A stretch of DNA of 64,000 nt, taken from positions 1-64,000 of the forward strand of contig NZ_CAJLKP010000021.1 of NCBI RefSeq assembly GCF_905207245.1, read 5' to 3'. Within the stretch, counting starts at the first letter, position 1. The number at the start of each line of letters is the position of its first letter. Both the position numbers and the translations under genes were made by a program. Positions 34,072 to 42,353 of this stretch are shown here, piece after piece. A model generated the notes under the pieces. That model did not search any database and was not told the DNA's origin. It worked only from the letters and a program-made list of their open reading frames with translations. Source of the DNA: an uncultured Bacteroides sp. Lineage in GTDB: Bacteria; Bacteroidota; Bacteroidia; Bacteroidales; Bacteroidaceae.

Positions 34072-34079
34072 CAGGTATT

Positions 34080-34802
34080 ATGCGATGCGGATTGTTTTTA
34101 TATATCGGTTGTGTAGCAATGCTGCTGCTCGGATATTTACCGGTGTGGGCTGGCGGGGGAAAGACAGTACTGTTGGATATGTCTCCCGTGGCAATCTTGC
34201 TTTCTGAAAATGGGGCAATGCCCGAAGAAGGTGTTTCCGTTTATCCGGGTGATATGTACACCGGTGCCGCTCCCCTTGAGTTTCGTTTTCTGTGGAGAGA
34301 ACCTGCGGAGTCAGGAGACTCATCGGATGATTCCGCCGATTATCGTTATGAATGGAATTTCTCCCGTGATGCCGCTTTCAACGATATTTTCCTGACACGT
34401 TTCGATGCTGAGACTATCTATAGTTTCCAAGAGTCCGGTCTGTTCTATGTTCGTCTTATTGCAACGGATACAGAGACGGGGCAAACAGATTTCTCCGATG
34501 CTTTTATAATCCGTATTGCTGAATCGGAACTTAAAGTGCCGAATGCTTTCTCTCCCAATGGAGACGGAATAAATGATGTGTTTCGCGTGAAGCATAAATC
34601 GCTGGTTCACTTCAATGCATATGTCTTCAACCGTTGGGGACAAGAACTTTATCGCTGGGGCTTGCAGAACATAGATGCCGGATGGGATGGAACGGCTCAT
34701 GGGAAGAATGTTCCTGAAGGCGTTTATTTCATTGTAGTAGAAGCAGAAGGAGCGGATGGAGTTAATTATAAGATTAAAAGTGATATTAATATATTAAGAT
34801 AA
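34080..34802 (+). CDS. Secreted protein with T9SS type B (CHU_C/gliding-associated) C-terminal domain
   Basis: A 240-residue protein from the ATG at 34080. Signal peptide residues 1-24, then a PKD/Ig-like region (about 55-148: YRYEWNFSRDAAFND, GLFYVRLIATDTETGQ), then at 152-240 the type B sorting domain: VPNAFSPNGDGINDVFRV, FNRWGQELYRW, GWDGTAHGKNVPEGVYFIVV. In gliding or pathogenic Bacteroidota this domain directs secretion by T9SS. The stop codon is directly followed by the uvrA ATG with no gap, so the two genes are cotranscribed. The small size and the lack of a cargo domain are unusual. Confidence 0.88.
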   Translation: MRCGLFLYIGCVAMLLLGYLPVWAGGGKTVLLDMSPVAILLSENGAMPEEGVSVYPGDMYTGAAPLEFRFLWREPAESGDSSDDSADYRYEWNFSRDAAFNDIFLTRFDAETIYSFQESGLFYVRLIATDTETGQTDFSDAFIIRIAESELKVPNAFSPNGDGINDVFRVKHKSLVHFNAYVFNRWGQELYRWGLQNIDAGWDGTAHGKNVPEGVYFIVVEAEGADGVNYKIKSDINILR

Positions 34803-37631
34803 ATGACAGAAGAAACAGAATACATCAATGTATATGGTGCGCGCGTGCACAATCTGAAAAATATCGATGCTGAAATTCCCCGTAACAGTCTTACTGTGAT
34901 TACTGGGCTGAGTGGAAGCGGCAAGTCATCCTTGGCGTTCGATACGCTTTTTGCTGAGGGACAGCGCCGTTATATCGAAACTTTTTCTGCGTACGCCCGC
35001 AACTTCCTGGGAAATCTGGAGCGTCCTGATGTTGATAAGATTACAGGATTGAGTCCGGTTATTTCCATTGAACAAAAGACGACGAATAAGAATCCCCGTT
35101 CTACGGTAGGTACAACGACGGAAATTTACGACTATTTGCGTCTGCTTTATGCCCGTGCCGGTGTGGCATATTCTTATCTTTCGGGTGAGAAAATGGTGAA
35201 ATACACCGAAGAGCAAATTCTCGATCTTATTCTGAAAGATTATAAAGGCAAGAAGATTTATATTCTTGCTCCGTTGGTGCGCACCCGTAAAGGACACTAT
35301 AAGGAACTGTTTGAACAAGTCCGGAAGAAAGGGTATCTTTATGTTCGTGTAGACGGTGAGGTGCGCGAGGCATTGCCCGGTATGAAACTGGACCGTTATA
35401 AGAATCATGACATCGAAGTTGTTATTGATAAACTGGTTGTGACGGATAAAGATGATGTCCGCCTGAAAAACAGTGTGGCTACTGCTATGCTGCAAGGAGA
35501 TGGCTTGCTGATGATACTTGATTTGCAGTCTGAAAGTGTACGCCATTACAGTAAACGGTTAATGTGTCCCGTCACCGGACTATCCTATCGCGAACCGGCA
35601 CCTCACAACTTCTCATTCAATTCTCCGCAAGGTGCTTGTCCCAAGTGTAAAGGTTTGGGAGTTGTCAATCAGATTGATGTGGAGAAAGTCATCCCCGACC
35701 GGGAACTTTCCATCTATGAAGGTGCTGTCACTCCTTTAGGTAAGTATAAGAATAGTATGATTTTCTGGCAGATAGCTGCTTTGCTGGAAAAATATGAGGC
35801 TACGCTGAAAACTCCTGTCAAGGAACTGCCGGATGAAGCTATTGATGAAATTCTTTATGGTTCGGATGAACGCATCAAAATAAAGAGTTCCCTTATCGGA
35901 ACTTCGTCCGATTACTTTGTGACGTTTGAAGGTGTGGTGAAATACATTCAGATGTTGCAGGAGAAAGATGCTTCTGCTACGGCTCAGAAGTGGGCGGAAC
36001 AGTTTGCTAAAACTGCGGTTTGTCCGGAATGTAAGGGAGCAAGGCTGAATAAGGAAGCTTTGCATTTCCGCATCCATGATAAGAATATTTACGAACTATC
36101 CTGCATGGACATCAATGAACTTTATGATTGGTTGATGAATGTGGATGAATATCTTGATAATAAGCAACAGCAGATTGCAGCTGAGATACTCAAAGAAATC
36201 CGTACCCGTCTGAAATTCCTTTTGGATGTCGGATTGGATTATCTTGCTCTCGACCGTGGCTCTGTGACTCTTTCAGGTGGTGAAAGCCAGCGCATCCGCC
36301 TGGCTACCCAAATCGGTTCACAACTGGTGAATGTGCTTTACATTCTCGACGAGCCGAGTATCGGTTTGCACCAGCGGGATAACCAACGGCTTATCCATTC
36401 TCTGAAAGAATTGAGAGATATAGGTAACTCTGTTATTGTTGTGGAGCATGACAAGGACATGATGATGGCGGCTGACTATGTGATAGATATGGGGCCAAAA
36501 GCTGGTCGCCTGGGAGGTGAAGTTGTTTTTTCCGGAACTCCGGATGAGATGCTGAAAACGCATACATTGACTTCGCAATACCTCAATGGTGAGCGTGAGA
36601 TTGAAATACCTGCCAAACGGCGTGAAGGTAACGGACATAGCCTGTGGCTTCGTGGTGCACGCGGAAATAATCTGAAAGGAGTGGATGTGGAGTTCCCTCT
36701 GGGCAAACTGATTTGTGTGACCGGTGTATCCGGCAGTGGAAAATCTACGCTTATCAACGAGACGTTGCAGCCTATTCTTTCGCAGAAATTCTACCGTTCG
36801 CTTCAAGATCCTTTGGAATATGGCAGTATCGAAGGACTGGAAAATATTGATAAGGTGGTGAATGTAGACCAGTCTCCGTTGGGACGTACGCCACGTTCCA
36901 ATCCGGCAACATATACGGGAGTTTTCTCCGATATCCGTAACTTGTTTGTTGGATTGCCGGAAGCTAAGATACGCGGTTATAAACCGGGCCGTTTTTCTTT
37001 CAATGTCAGTGGCGGACGCTGTGAAGCCTGTCAGGGTAACGGTTACAAAACCATTGAAATGAACTTCCTGCCGGATGTATATGTACCCTGTGAGGTATGT
37101 CATGGCAAACGCTATAACCGTGAAACCTTGGAAGTGCGTTTCAAAGGAAAATCTATTGCCGATGTGCTGGATATGACTATCAACCGTGCTGTGGAATTTT
37201 TTGAGAACGTACCGCAAATTCTGAATAAGATTAAGGTGATACAAGAGGTTGGTTTGGGATATATCAAATTGGGACAGTCTTCTACTACGCTTTCCGGTGG
37301 CGAAAGCCAACGCGTGAAGCTAGCGACCGAACTTTCTAAACGAGACACAGGCAAGACCCTTTATATCCTCGATGAACCTACCACCGGACTTCACTTTGAA
37401 GATATCCGCGTATTGATGAACGTACTTAATAAATTAGTGGACAAAGGCAATACGGTTATCGTCATCGAGCATAATCTTGATGTCATTAAAATGGCGGATT
37501 ACATCATTGATATGGGTCCTGACGGTGGCAAGGGTGGGGGACAACTCCTTAGTTTCGGTACGCCGGAAGAAGTGGCGAGAAGCAAGAAAGGGTATACTCC
37601 GAAGTTTCTGAAAGAAGAATTGAAAGGATAA
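34803..37631 (+). CDS. uvrA: Excinuclease ABC subunit UvrA
   Basis: The 942-residue damage-sensing ATPase of nucleotide excision repair. It has two ABC cassettes: Walker A GLSGSGKSSLAF near residue 32 and GVSGSGKSTLIN near 640, each with a late signature motif (LSGGESQRIRLA and LSGGESQRVKLA). The zinc modules are seen as CPKCKGLG and CEACQGNGYK...CEVCHGKRY. The length is normal. It begins directly at the stop of the preceding gene. Confidence 0.98.
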   Translation: MTEETEYINVYGARVHNLKNIDAEIPRNSLTVITGLSGSGKSSLAFDTLFAEGQRRYIETFSAYARNFLGNLERPDVDKITGLSPVISIEQKTTNKNPRSTVGTTTEIYDYLRLLYARAGVAYSYLSGEKMVKYTEEQILDLILKDYKGKKIYILAPLVRTRKGHYKELFEQVRKKGYLYVRVDGEVREALPGMKLDRYKNHDIEVVIDKLVVTDKDDVRLKNSVATAMLQGDGLLMILDLQSESVRHYSKRLMCPVTGLSYREPAPHNFSFNSPQGACPKCKGLGVVNQIDVEKVIPDRELSIYEGAVTPLGKYKNSMIFWQIAALLEKYEATLKTPVKELPDEAIDEILYGSDERIKIKSSLIGTSSDYFVTFEGVVKYIQMLQEKDASATAQKWAEQFAKTAVCPECKGARLNKEALHFRIHDKNIYELSCMDINELYDWLMNVDEYLDNKQQQIAAEILKEIRTRLKFLLDVGLDYLALDRGSVTLSGGESQRIRLATQIGSQLVNVLYILDEPSIGLHQRDNQRLIHSLKELRDIGNSVIVVEHDKDMMMAADYVIDMGPKAGRLGGEVVFSGTPDEMLKTHTLTSQYLNGEREIEIPAKRREGNGHSLWLRGARGNNLKGVDVEFPLGKLICVTGVSGSGKSTLINETLQPILSQKFYRSLQDPLEYGSIEGLENIDKVVNVDQSPLGRTPRSNPATYTGVFSDIRNLFVGLPEAKIRGYKPGRFSFNVSGGRCEACQGNGYKTIEMNFLPDVYVPCEVCHGKRYNRETLEVRFKGKSIADVLDMTINRAVEFFENVPQILNKIKVIQEVGLGYIKLGQSSTTLSGGESQRVKLATELSKRDTGKTLYILDEPTTGLHFEDIRVLMNVLNKLVDKGNTVIVIEHNLDVIKMADYIIDMGPDGGKGGGQLLSFGTPEEVARSKKGYTPKFLKEELKG

Positions 37632-37659
37632 GTACATCAGCATAATAAACTTATACTAT

Positions 37660-37744
37660 CTGTCATTCTGAGCGTAGCCGAAGAATCTCCTCCCTATGTA
37701 TGCATAAAAAAGATGAGATCCTTCGGCTGCGCTCAGGATGACAG
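37660..37744. repeat. Intergenic word-array element 5 (CTGTCATyCTGAGCG arms)
   Basis: Two 30-nt arms (37660-37689 and 37715-37744) are inverted copies with three substitutions; two of them keep wobble pairs. The arm wording (CATCCTGAGCG, GCCGAAGGATCTC) is one I have seen often between Bacteroidota genes. It lies between uvrA and ybaK on the same strand and is a likely uvrA terminator, though it lacks a T run. Confidence 0.8.
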
Positions 37745-37785
37745 ATACCGATGATATAAAATGAGTAAGAGAACATTCTTAAATT

Positions 37786-38265
37786 ATGAAAATCAATAAA
37801 ACAAATGCAGCGAGGCTTTTGGATAAAGCTAAAATCGCATACGAACTGATTCCCTATGAAGTGGATGAAAATGATTTGAGTGCCATTCATGTGGCAGACA
37901 GCTTGGGTGAGAATATCGAACAGGTATTCAAAACCCTTGTCTTGCATGGTGATAAGAACGGCTATTTCGTATGTGTCATTCCCGGTGAGCACGAAGTGGA
38001 TTTAAAGCTGGCGGCCAAAGCTTCCGGCAACAAGAAGTGCGATCTTATTCCGATGAAGGAGCTGCTACCCCTGACAGGATATATTCGTGGCGGATGTACG
38101 CCTATCGGTATGAAGAAGCCTTTTCCTACTTATATTCATGAATCCTGCCTAAACTATCCATCTATTTATATAAGTGCCGGTCAGCGTGGATTGCAGCTAA
38201 AACTTAATCCAAATGATTTAATAAAGGAGGTTCATGCTGAAGTTTGTGCTCTTTTTCATGACTAA
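37786..38265 (+). CDS. ybaK: Cys-tRNA(Pro) deacylase YbaK
   Basis: A 159-residue trans-editing enzyme of the YbaK/EbsC family, which removes cysteine wrongly attached to tRNA-Pro. Key features are MKINKTNAARLLDKAKI, QVFKTLVLHGDKNGYFVCVIPG with the conserved lysine, GYIRGGCTPIGMKK and the C-terminal YISAGQRGLQLKLNPNDL. The length is normal. It is a single gene after element 5. Confidence 0.95.
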   Translation: MKINKTNAARLLDKAKIAYELIPYEVDENDLSAIHVADSLGENIEQVFKTLVLHGDKNGYFVCVIPGEHEVDLKLAAKASGNKKCDLIPMKELLPLTGYIRGGCTPIGMKKPFPTYIHESCLNYPSIYISAGQRGLQLKLNPNDLIKEVHAEVCALFHD

Positions 38266-38300
38266 TTTTACTTTTTTATACGATATTTCAGCAAAATGTA

Positions 38301-38308
38301 TATATTTG
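38301..38308 (+). promoter_or_regulatory. Peptide transporter promoter (-7 box)
   Basis: TATATTTG matches the -7 consensus. The leader would be about 45 nt; no clear -33 box. Confidence 0.6.
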
Positions 38309-38358
38309 CATTTAATAAACAAAAAACAATCTAATTACTAATTTAAAAACTTATATCT

Positions 38359-39921
38359 ATGTTCAAGAATCATCCTAAAGGTCTGTTGGCGGCTGCTATC
38401 TCCAATATGGGCGAACGGTTCGGCTACTACATTATGAATGCCGTACTGGTATTGTTTCTCTGCTCCAAGTTCGGCCTGAGTGACGAAACCAGTTCTATTA
38501 TCTATTCGGTCTTCTATTGCGGAATTTACGTACTAAGCCTGGTAGGTGGTATCATTGCCGACAAGACACAAAACTATAAAGGAACTATCATGTCAGGACT
38601 GATAGTAATGTCGTTGGGCTACGTCATTCTGTCAATTCCCGTCCTGTCCACAGCCGACAATATTGGCTGGTTGCTTCCTTTGACTTGTGTTTCCCTGTTT
38701 TTCATAGCTTTCGGTAACGGACTTTTCAAGGGAAATCTGCAAGCTATTGTAGGTCAGATGTATGACAATCTCGAAAAAGAGGCTGAAAAGAAAGGACCTG
38801 AAGCACTGAAATTGGCTAAGAGCCGTCGTGATTCGGGTTTCCAGATTTTCTATGTATTTATCAATATCGGTGGTCTGATTGCACCTTTTGTTGCTCCTAT
38901 GCTCAGAGAATGGTGGTTGAAGGTTCACAGCATGATGTACAATGCCGATTTACCGGCATTATGCCATCAGTACATTAAGGAAGGTGCTAATATGGCTTCC
39001 GATAACCTCGCTAATCTGAATGAACTGGTTGTCAAAGTGGGTGGTACGGTGACAAGTGATTTGGTTCCGTTCTGTACCCAGTATCTTGATGTGTTTAATA
39101 CAGGTATCCACTATTCATTCATAGCTTCGGTAGTGGCTATGCTTATTTCTCTCTTTATTTTTATTGCGTGCCGGAAAGTATTCCCTATACCGGGTAAGAA
39201 AGAGAAGCAAGAATCAGTAGGTTATACTGCTGAAGAGAAAGCTGCTATGGCAAAAGAGATAAAACAACGCCTGTATGCATTGTTTGCAGTATTGGGTATT
39301 GTAATTTTCTTCTGGTTCTCGTTCCATCAGAACGGGCAGTCGCTTTCACTCTTTGCCCGCGACTTCGTGGTAACTGATAGTATTGCGCCTGAAATCTGGC
39401 AAGCTGTGAATCCGTTCTTTGTAATCGTACTTACTCCGCTCATCATGCTCTTCTTTGGTTCGCTCGCCCGTCGTGGTCAGCAGATTTCCACCCCTAAGAA
39501 GATTGCTATCGGTATGGGTATTGCAGGACTTGCTTTCTTGTTCCTTACTATTTATTCAGCAATGCAAGGCTATCCTTCAGGTACTGAGTTCAAAGCGATG
39601 GCGGACTCTGCTAAAGCCGGACTGAAAGCCGGACCGTGGGTATTGATTGTGGTTTATTTCTTCTTGACCGTAGCCGAACTTTTCATTTCACCGCTTGGTC
39701 TTTCATTCGTTTCCAAGGTAGCTCCCAAGCATATCCAGGGCTTGTGCCAAGGCTTGTGGCTGGGTGCAACGGCGATTGGTAACCTCTTCTTGTTCCTGGG
39801 TCCTATGATGTATAATAAGATTCCTATCTGGCAGTGCTGGACTGTATTCTTTGTTATTTGCCTTGTGTCAATGGGCGTGATGTTTGGCATGGTGAAGTGG
39901 CTGGAAAGAGTAACGAAATAA
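38359..39921 (+). CDS. POT/PTR2 family peptide transporter
   Basis: A 520-residue major-facilitator transporter with about 12-14 helices, importing di- and tripeptides with protons. NMGERFGYYIMNAVLVLFL near the start carries the family ExxERFxYY-like motif (here GERFGYY, lacking the first acidic residue). GNGLFKGNLQAIVGQMYD and the FYVFINIGGLIAPF block are further POT signatures, and SPLGLSFVSKVAPKHIQGLCQGLWLG lies near the C terminus. A soluble loop (about 185-245) is inserted between helices. Its stop codon overlaps the left edge of repeat element 6. Confidence 0.93.
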   Translation: MFKNHPKGLLAAAISNMGERFGYYIMNAVLVLFLCSKFGLSDETSSIIYSVFYCGIYVLSLVGGIIADKTQNYKGTIMSGLIVMSLGYVILSIPVLSTADNIGWLLPLTCVSLFFIAFGNGLFKGNLQAIVGQMYDNLEKEAEKKGPEALKLAKSRRDSGFQIFYVFINIGGLIAPFVAPMLREWWLKVHSMMYNADLPALCHQYIKEGANMASDNLANLNELVVKVGGTVTSDLVPFCTQYLDVFNTGIHYSFIASVVAMLISLFIFIACRKVFPIPGKKEKQESVGYTAEEKAAMAKEIKQRLYALFAVLGIVIFFWFSFHQNGQSLSLFARDFVVTDSIAPEIWQAVNPFFVIVLTPLIMLFFGSLARRGQQISTPKKIAIGMGIAGLAFLFLTIYSAMQGYPSGTEFKAMADSAKAGLKAGPWVLIVVYFFLTVAELFISPLGLSFVSKVAPKHIQGLCQGLWLGATAIGNLFLFLGPMMYNKIPIWQCWTVFFVICLVSMGVMFGMVKWLERVTK

Positions 39922-40009
39922 TTAAAAATTAGAAATTAAAAATTAAAGGCTGCGCAGTTCAAAAGAGAACACTGCGCAGCCTTTAATTTTTAATTTCTAA
40001 TTTTTAATT
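39920..40009. repeat. Intergenic word-array element 6 (AATTAAAAATT words), bidirectional terminator
   Basis: A perfect 39-bp inverted repeat (39920-39958 and 39971-40009) with a 12-nt loop. The outer arm repeats AATTAAAAATTAGAAATTAA-type words; the inner arm is GGCTGCGCAGT. It overlaps the stop codons of both convergent genes (TAA at 39919-39921 and, on the minus strand, at 40004-40006), and gives a U-rich tail on each strand. Confidence 0.88.
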
Positions 40010-40504
40010 GATTTCCATCCCCATTATATAGTCATTCATATAATATCCGTTTCCTATCGGAAAATCTCCTTCTCTCAACTTCTTCATTCCCATGTGCTCA
40101 TAGAATTTCAGCGCCTTGTTGTTACGGTTCACATTCAATTCCATCAGACAGGTGCCGGGATGTACCTCTTTGATATATTTGACGGCTTCGCGGAATAGGA
40201 AACTGCCACAATGCGCTCCCTGAAAAGAGGGGAGTACATATATCTTTTGCAGATGAAACAAGTCCTCACCTTGTTGTTGCACGGATACATAGCCGCACAC
40301 CTCATTATCATGGTATGCTATAAAATAAACATGCCCTTCCTCTTCCATTTGCTTGCGAATGTTTTCTATGGAGTACATCCATTCCATCATGTATTCATTT
40401 TGCTCCGGCGAAAGAATTTCTTTGTACGTCTCGGGGAATATCTGCCATGCAAGCTTATGAATCAGCTCGCAATCGGCTATTGTTGCTTTTCTGATAGTTA
40501 ACAT
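40004..40504 (-). CDS. GNAT family acetyltransferase
   Basis: A 166-residue GNAT enzyme from the ATG at 40504 (MLTIRKATIADCELI). Acetyl-CoA loop region: LQKIYVLPSFQGAHCGSFLFREA, then LNVNRNNKALKFYEHMGM, typical of diamine or small-molecule acetyltransferases; the loop reads QGAHCGS rather than QGxGxGS. An in-frame TTG at 40534 lies in the promoter box and is not the start. The stop codon is contributed by repeat element 6. Confidence 0.9.
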   Translation of the reverse strand: MLTIRKATIADCELIHKLAWQIFPETYKEILSPEQNEYMMEWMYSIENIRKQMEEEGHVYFIAYHDNEVCGYVSVQQQGEDLFHLQKIYVLPSFQGAHCGSFLFREAVKYIKEVHPGTCLMELNVNRNNKALKFYEHMGMKKLREGDFPIGNGYYMNDYIMGMEIN

Positions 40505-40531
40505 AGTCGTTGTATTTATATCTTTTCCGCG

Positions 40532-40539
40532 CAAAGATA
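40532..40539 (-). promoter_or_regulatory. Acetyltransferase promoter (-7 box)
   Basis: CAAAGATA reads TATCTTTG on the minus strand. Transcription would start near 40525, about 21 nt before the ATG at 40504. Confidence 0.7.
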
Positions 40540-40648
40540 CATTTTTCTCTTATATGTTATTCTTCTCTTTATGTATTCTTTTTCTGTAATATTAATAAGG
40601 TGTAAAGGGTTGTGTGTGTTAATTATATAAAATATAGAGTACTATGTA

Positions 40649-40679
40649 TTGCATGGTACTAATATAATGCATATATTTG
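40649..40679 (+). promoter_or_regulatory. padR-pspC promoter
   Basis: TTG at 40649-40651 and TATATTTG at 40672-40679, spacer 20 bp. The predicted leader is about 77 nt. Confidence 0.7.
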
Positions 40680-40763
40680 TGTCATGCAAAGAGAGGCTCT
40701 ATTTCAATTAGTTGCTATCTCTACTGTAAAATAGAAAATTGTCAAATCGTAAATCAATAAGAG

Positions 40764-41090
40764 ATGGACGTAAATAATGTAAAGTCGCAAATGCGTAAGG
40801 GCATGTTAGAATATTGCATCATGCTGCTGCTGCACAAGGAACCGGCCTATGCTTCTGATATAATTCAGAAACTAAAAGAAGCCAAGCTGATTGTGGTGGA
40901 AGGAACGCTTTACCCGTTGCTTACTCGTCTGAAGAATGACGATCTGCTAAGTTATGAATGGATAGAGTCTACACAAGGACCACCACGTAAGTACTATAAG
41001 CTCACGCCCAAAGGAGAAGTCTTTCTCGGAGAGTTGGAAGCCTCGTGGCGAGAGCTGAATGAAACAGTCAATCATATAGCCAATTATTAG
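40764..41090 (+). CDS. PadR family transcriptional regulator
   Basis: A 108-residue winged-helix regulator. RKGMLEYCIMLLLHKEPAYASDIIQKLKEA is the PadR recognition-helix region; VEGTLYPLLTRLKNDDLLSYEW and GPPRKYYKLTPKGEVFL form the wing. PadR proteins usually repress neighbouring genes and respond to small molecules or membrane stress. It is followed after 51 bp by the PspC gene, a pairing common in Bacteroidota, so autoregulation and control of pspC are likely. Confidence 0.93.
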   Translation: MDVNNVKSQMRKGMLEYCIMLLLHKEPAYASDIIQKLKEAKLIVVEGTLYPLLTRLKNDDLLSYEWIESTQGPPRKYYKLTPKGEVFLGELEASWRELNETVNHIANY

Positions 41091-41141
41091 GCTCAACATT
41101 TGAATTACCTCGTATCAGTATAATTTAAAAAACGAATAGCA

Positions 41142-42263
41142 ATGAAAAAGACATTAACAGTAAATCTGGGCGGAACTGTTTTCCACATTGATGAAGACGC
41201 CTACCGCCTTTTGGATAACTATCTTTCCAATTTGAAGTTGCACTTCAGAAGACAAGCCGGTGCTGATGAAATTGTAAATGACATCGAACTCCGTATCTCT
41301 GAACTCTTCTCCGAAAAGTTGACTGCAGGCTCTCAGGTTATCACCATAACCGATGTAGAGGAAGTAATTAATCGCATGGGCCGACCGGAAGAAATGGAAA
41401 CCGGTACGTCAGAAGAGGGCGCTTCCGGTTCGAAGAATTCTGAGGGTGCTTCCGGCAGTGGCTATGGTCCCGGTTCCTGGAACAGTGATGCTAAATCCTC
41501 TTATACTTCAACACGTCGTCGTCTTTACCGCAATCCGGATGATAAGATGCTGGGTGGTGTAGTCAGTGGTTTGGCAGCCTATTTGAATTGGGATGTGACG
41601 CTGCTTCGCCTTTTGCTGCTCATTATCCTGATTTGCGGATATGGAACTCTGATTCCTGTTTATATTGTGTGTTGGCTTGTAATACCCGAAGCCCATACAG
41701 CAGCCGAAAAATTGAATATGCGTGGAGAGGCTGTTACAGTGGAAAATATTGGTAAGACTGTAACCGATGGCTTTGAGAAAGTCGCCAACGGTGTAAACGA
41801 TTATATGAAATCCGACAAACCCCGCACATTTCTGCAAAAGGTAGGAGATGCGTTTGTAATGGTGGCAGGTTTCTTCTTGAAAGTGTGTCTGGTTATCTTC
41901 GCCATTATTTGTAGTCCGGTGCTGTTTGTATTTGGTGTGGTGTTTGTAGCTTTACTCTTTGCAGCTATTGCAGTTGCCATTGGTGGTGGTGCAGCATTGA
42001 TGTCCTGGTTCCCTACTGTTGACTTTATGTTGCCTACGTCTCCTTTGTCGGCCATAGTGATGTATATTGCAGGTATCCTCGTGGTAGGTATTCCTTTGGT
42101 AAGTATTGTTTTCGCAATCTTCCGTCCGGTGTTCAATTGGCAGCCAATGGCTTCCGGCTTGAAGTGGACATTGCTTATCCTTTGGATTGTCAGTGCTACG
42201 GTTTTCTTTATCTGCTATACGATGCAAGGATTTACATTCCCGGAATTGCTGATGCGAGGGTAA
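41142..42263 (+). CDS. PspC-domain membrane protein
   Basis: A 373-residue inner-membrane protein. An N-terminal soluble part (1-85: LTVNLGGTVFHIDEDAYRLL) is followed by a Gly/Ser-rich linker (about 88-115), a PspC domain (about 125-190: RRLYRNPDDKMLGGVVSGLAAYLN) and four more hydrophobic segments to the C terminus. PspC proteins sense or respond to envelope stress. The PadR gene precedes it. A terminator follows 27 bp after the stop. Confidence 0.92.
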   Translation: MKKTLTVNLGGTVFHIDEDAYRLLDNYLSNLKLHFRRQAGADEIVNDIELRISELFSEKLTAGSQVITITDVEEVINRMGRPEEMETGTSEEGASGSKNSEGASGSGYGPGSWNSDAKSSYTSTRRRLYRNPDDKMLGGVVSGLAAYLNWDVTLLRLLLLIILICGYGTLIPVYIVCWLVIPEAHTAAEKLNMRGEAVTVENIGKTVTDGFEKVANGVNDYMKSDKPRTFLQKVGDAFVMVAGFFLKVCLVIFAIICSPVLFVFGVVFVALLFAAIAVAIGGGAALMSWFPTVDFMLPTSPLSAIVMYIAGILVVGIPLVSIVFAIFRPVFNWQPMASGLKWTLLILWIVSATVFFICYTMQGFTFPELLMRG

Positions 42264-42290
42264 CAAGTTGTTATTAAGTTTTTCTGGGGG

Positions 42291-42330
42291 GGCTTGGAGG
42301 TGTTCTCAGACATCTCCAAGCCTATTTTAT
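42291..42330 (+). terminator. pspC terminator
   Basis: GGCTTGGAGGTGT (42291-42303) pairs with ACATCTCCAAGCC (42310-42322) with one wobble, then TATTTTATT. Confidence 0.8.
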
Positions 42331-42353
42331 TAACCATAAATTAAATACATATT

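Noticed and set aside
33966..34079. N-terminal extension of the T9SS-domain protein
   Set aside because: It lacks homology, precedes a typical signal peptide at 34080, and lies upstream of the -7 box at 34064-34071.
36318..37310. 330-codon open frame opposite uvrA
   Set aside because: An antisense shadow of conserved ABC cassettes.
37660..37744. MITE with a transposase partner
   Set aside because: No target duplication or transposase is visible, and the arms extend to a stem without terminal motifs typical of insertion sequences.
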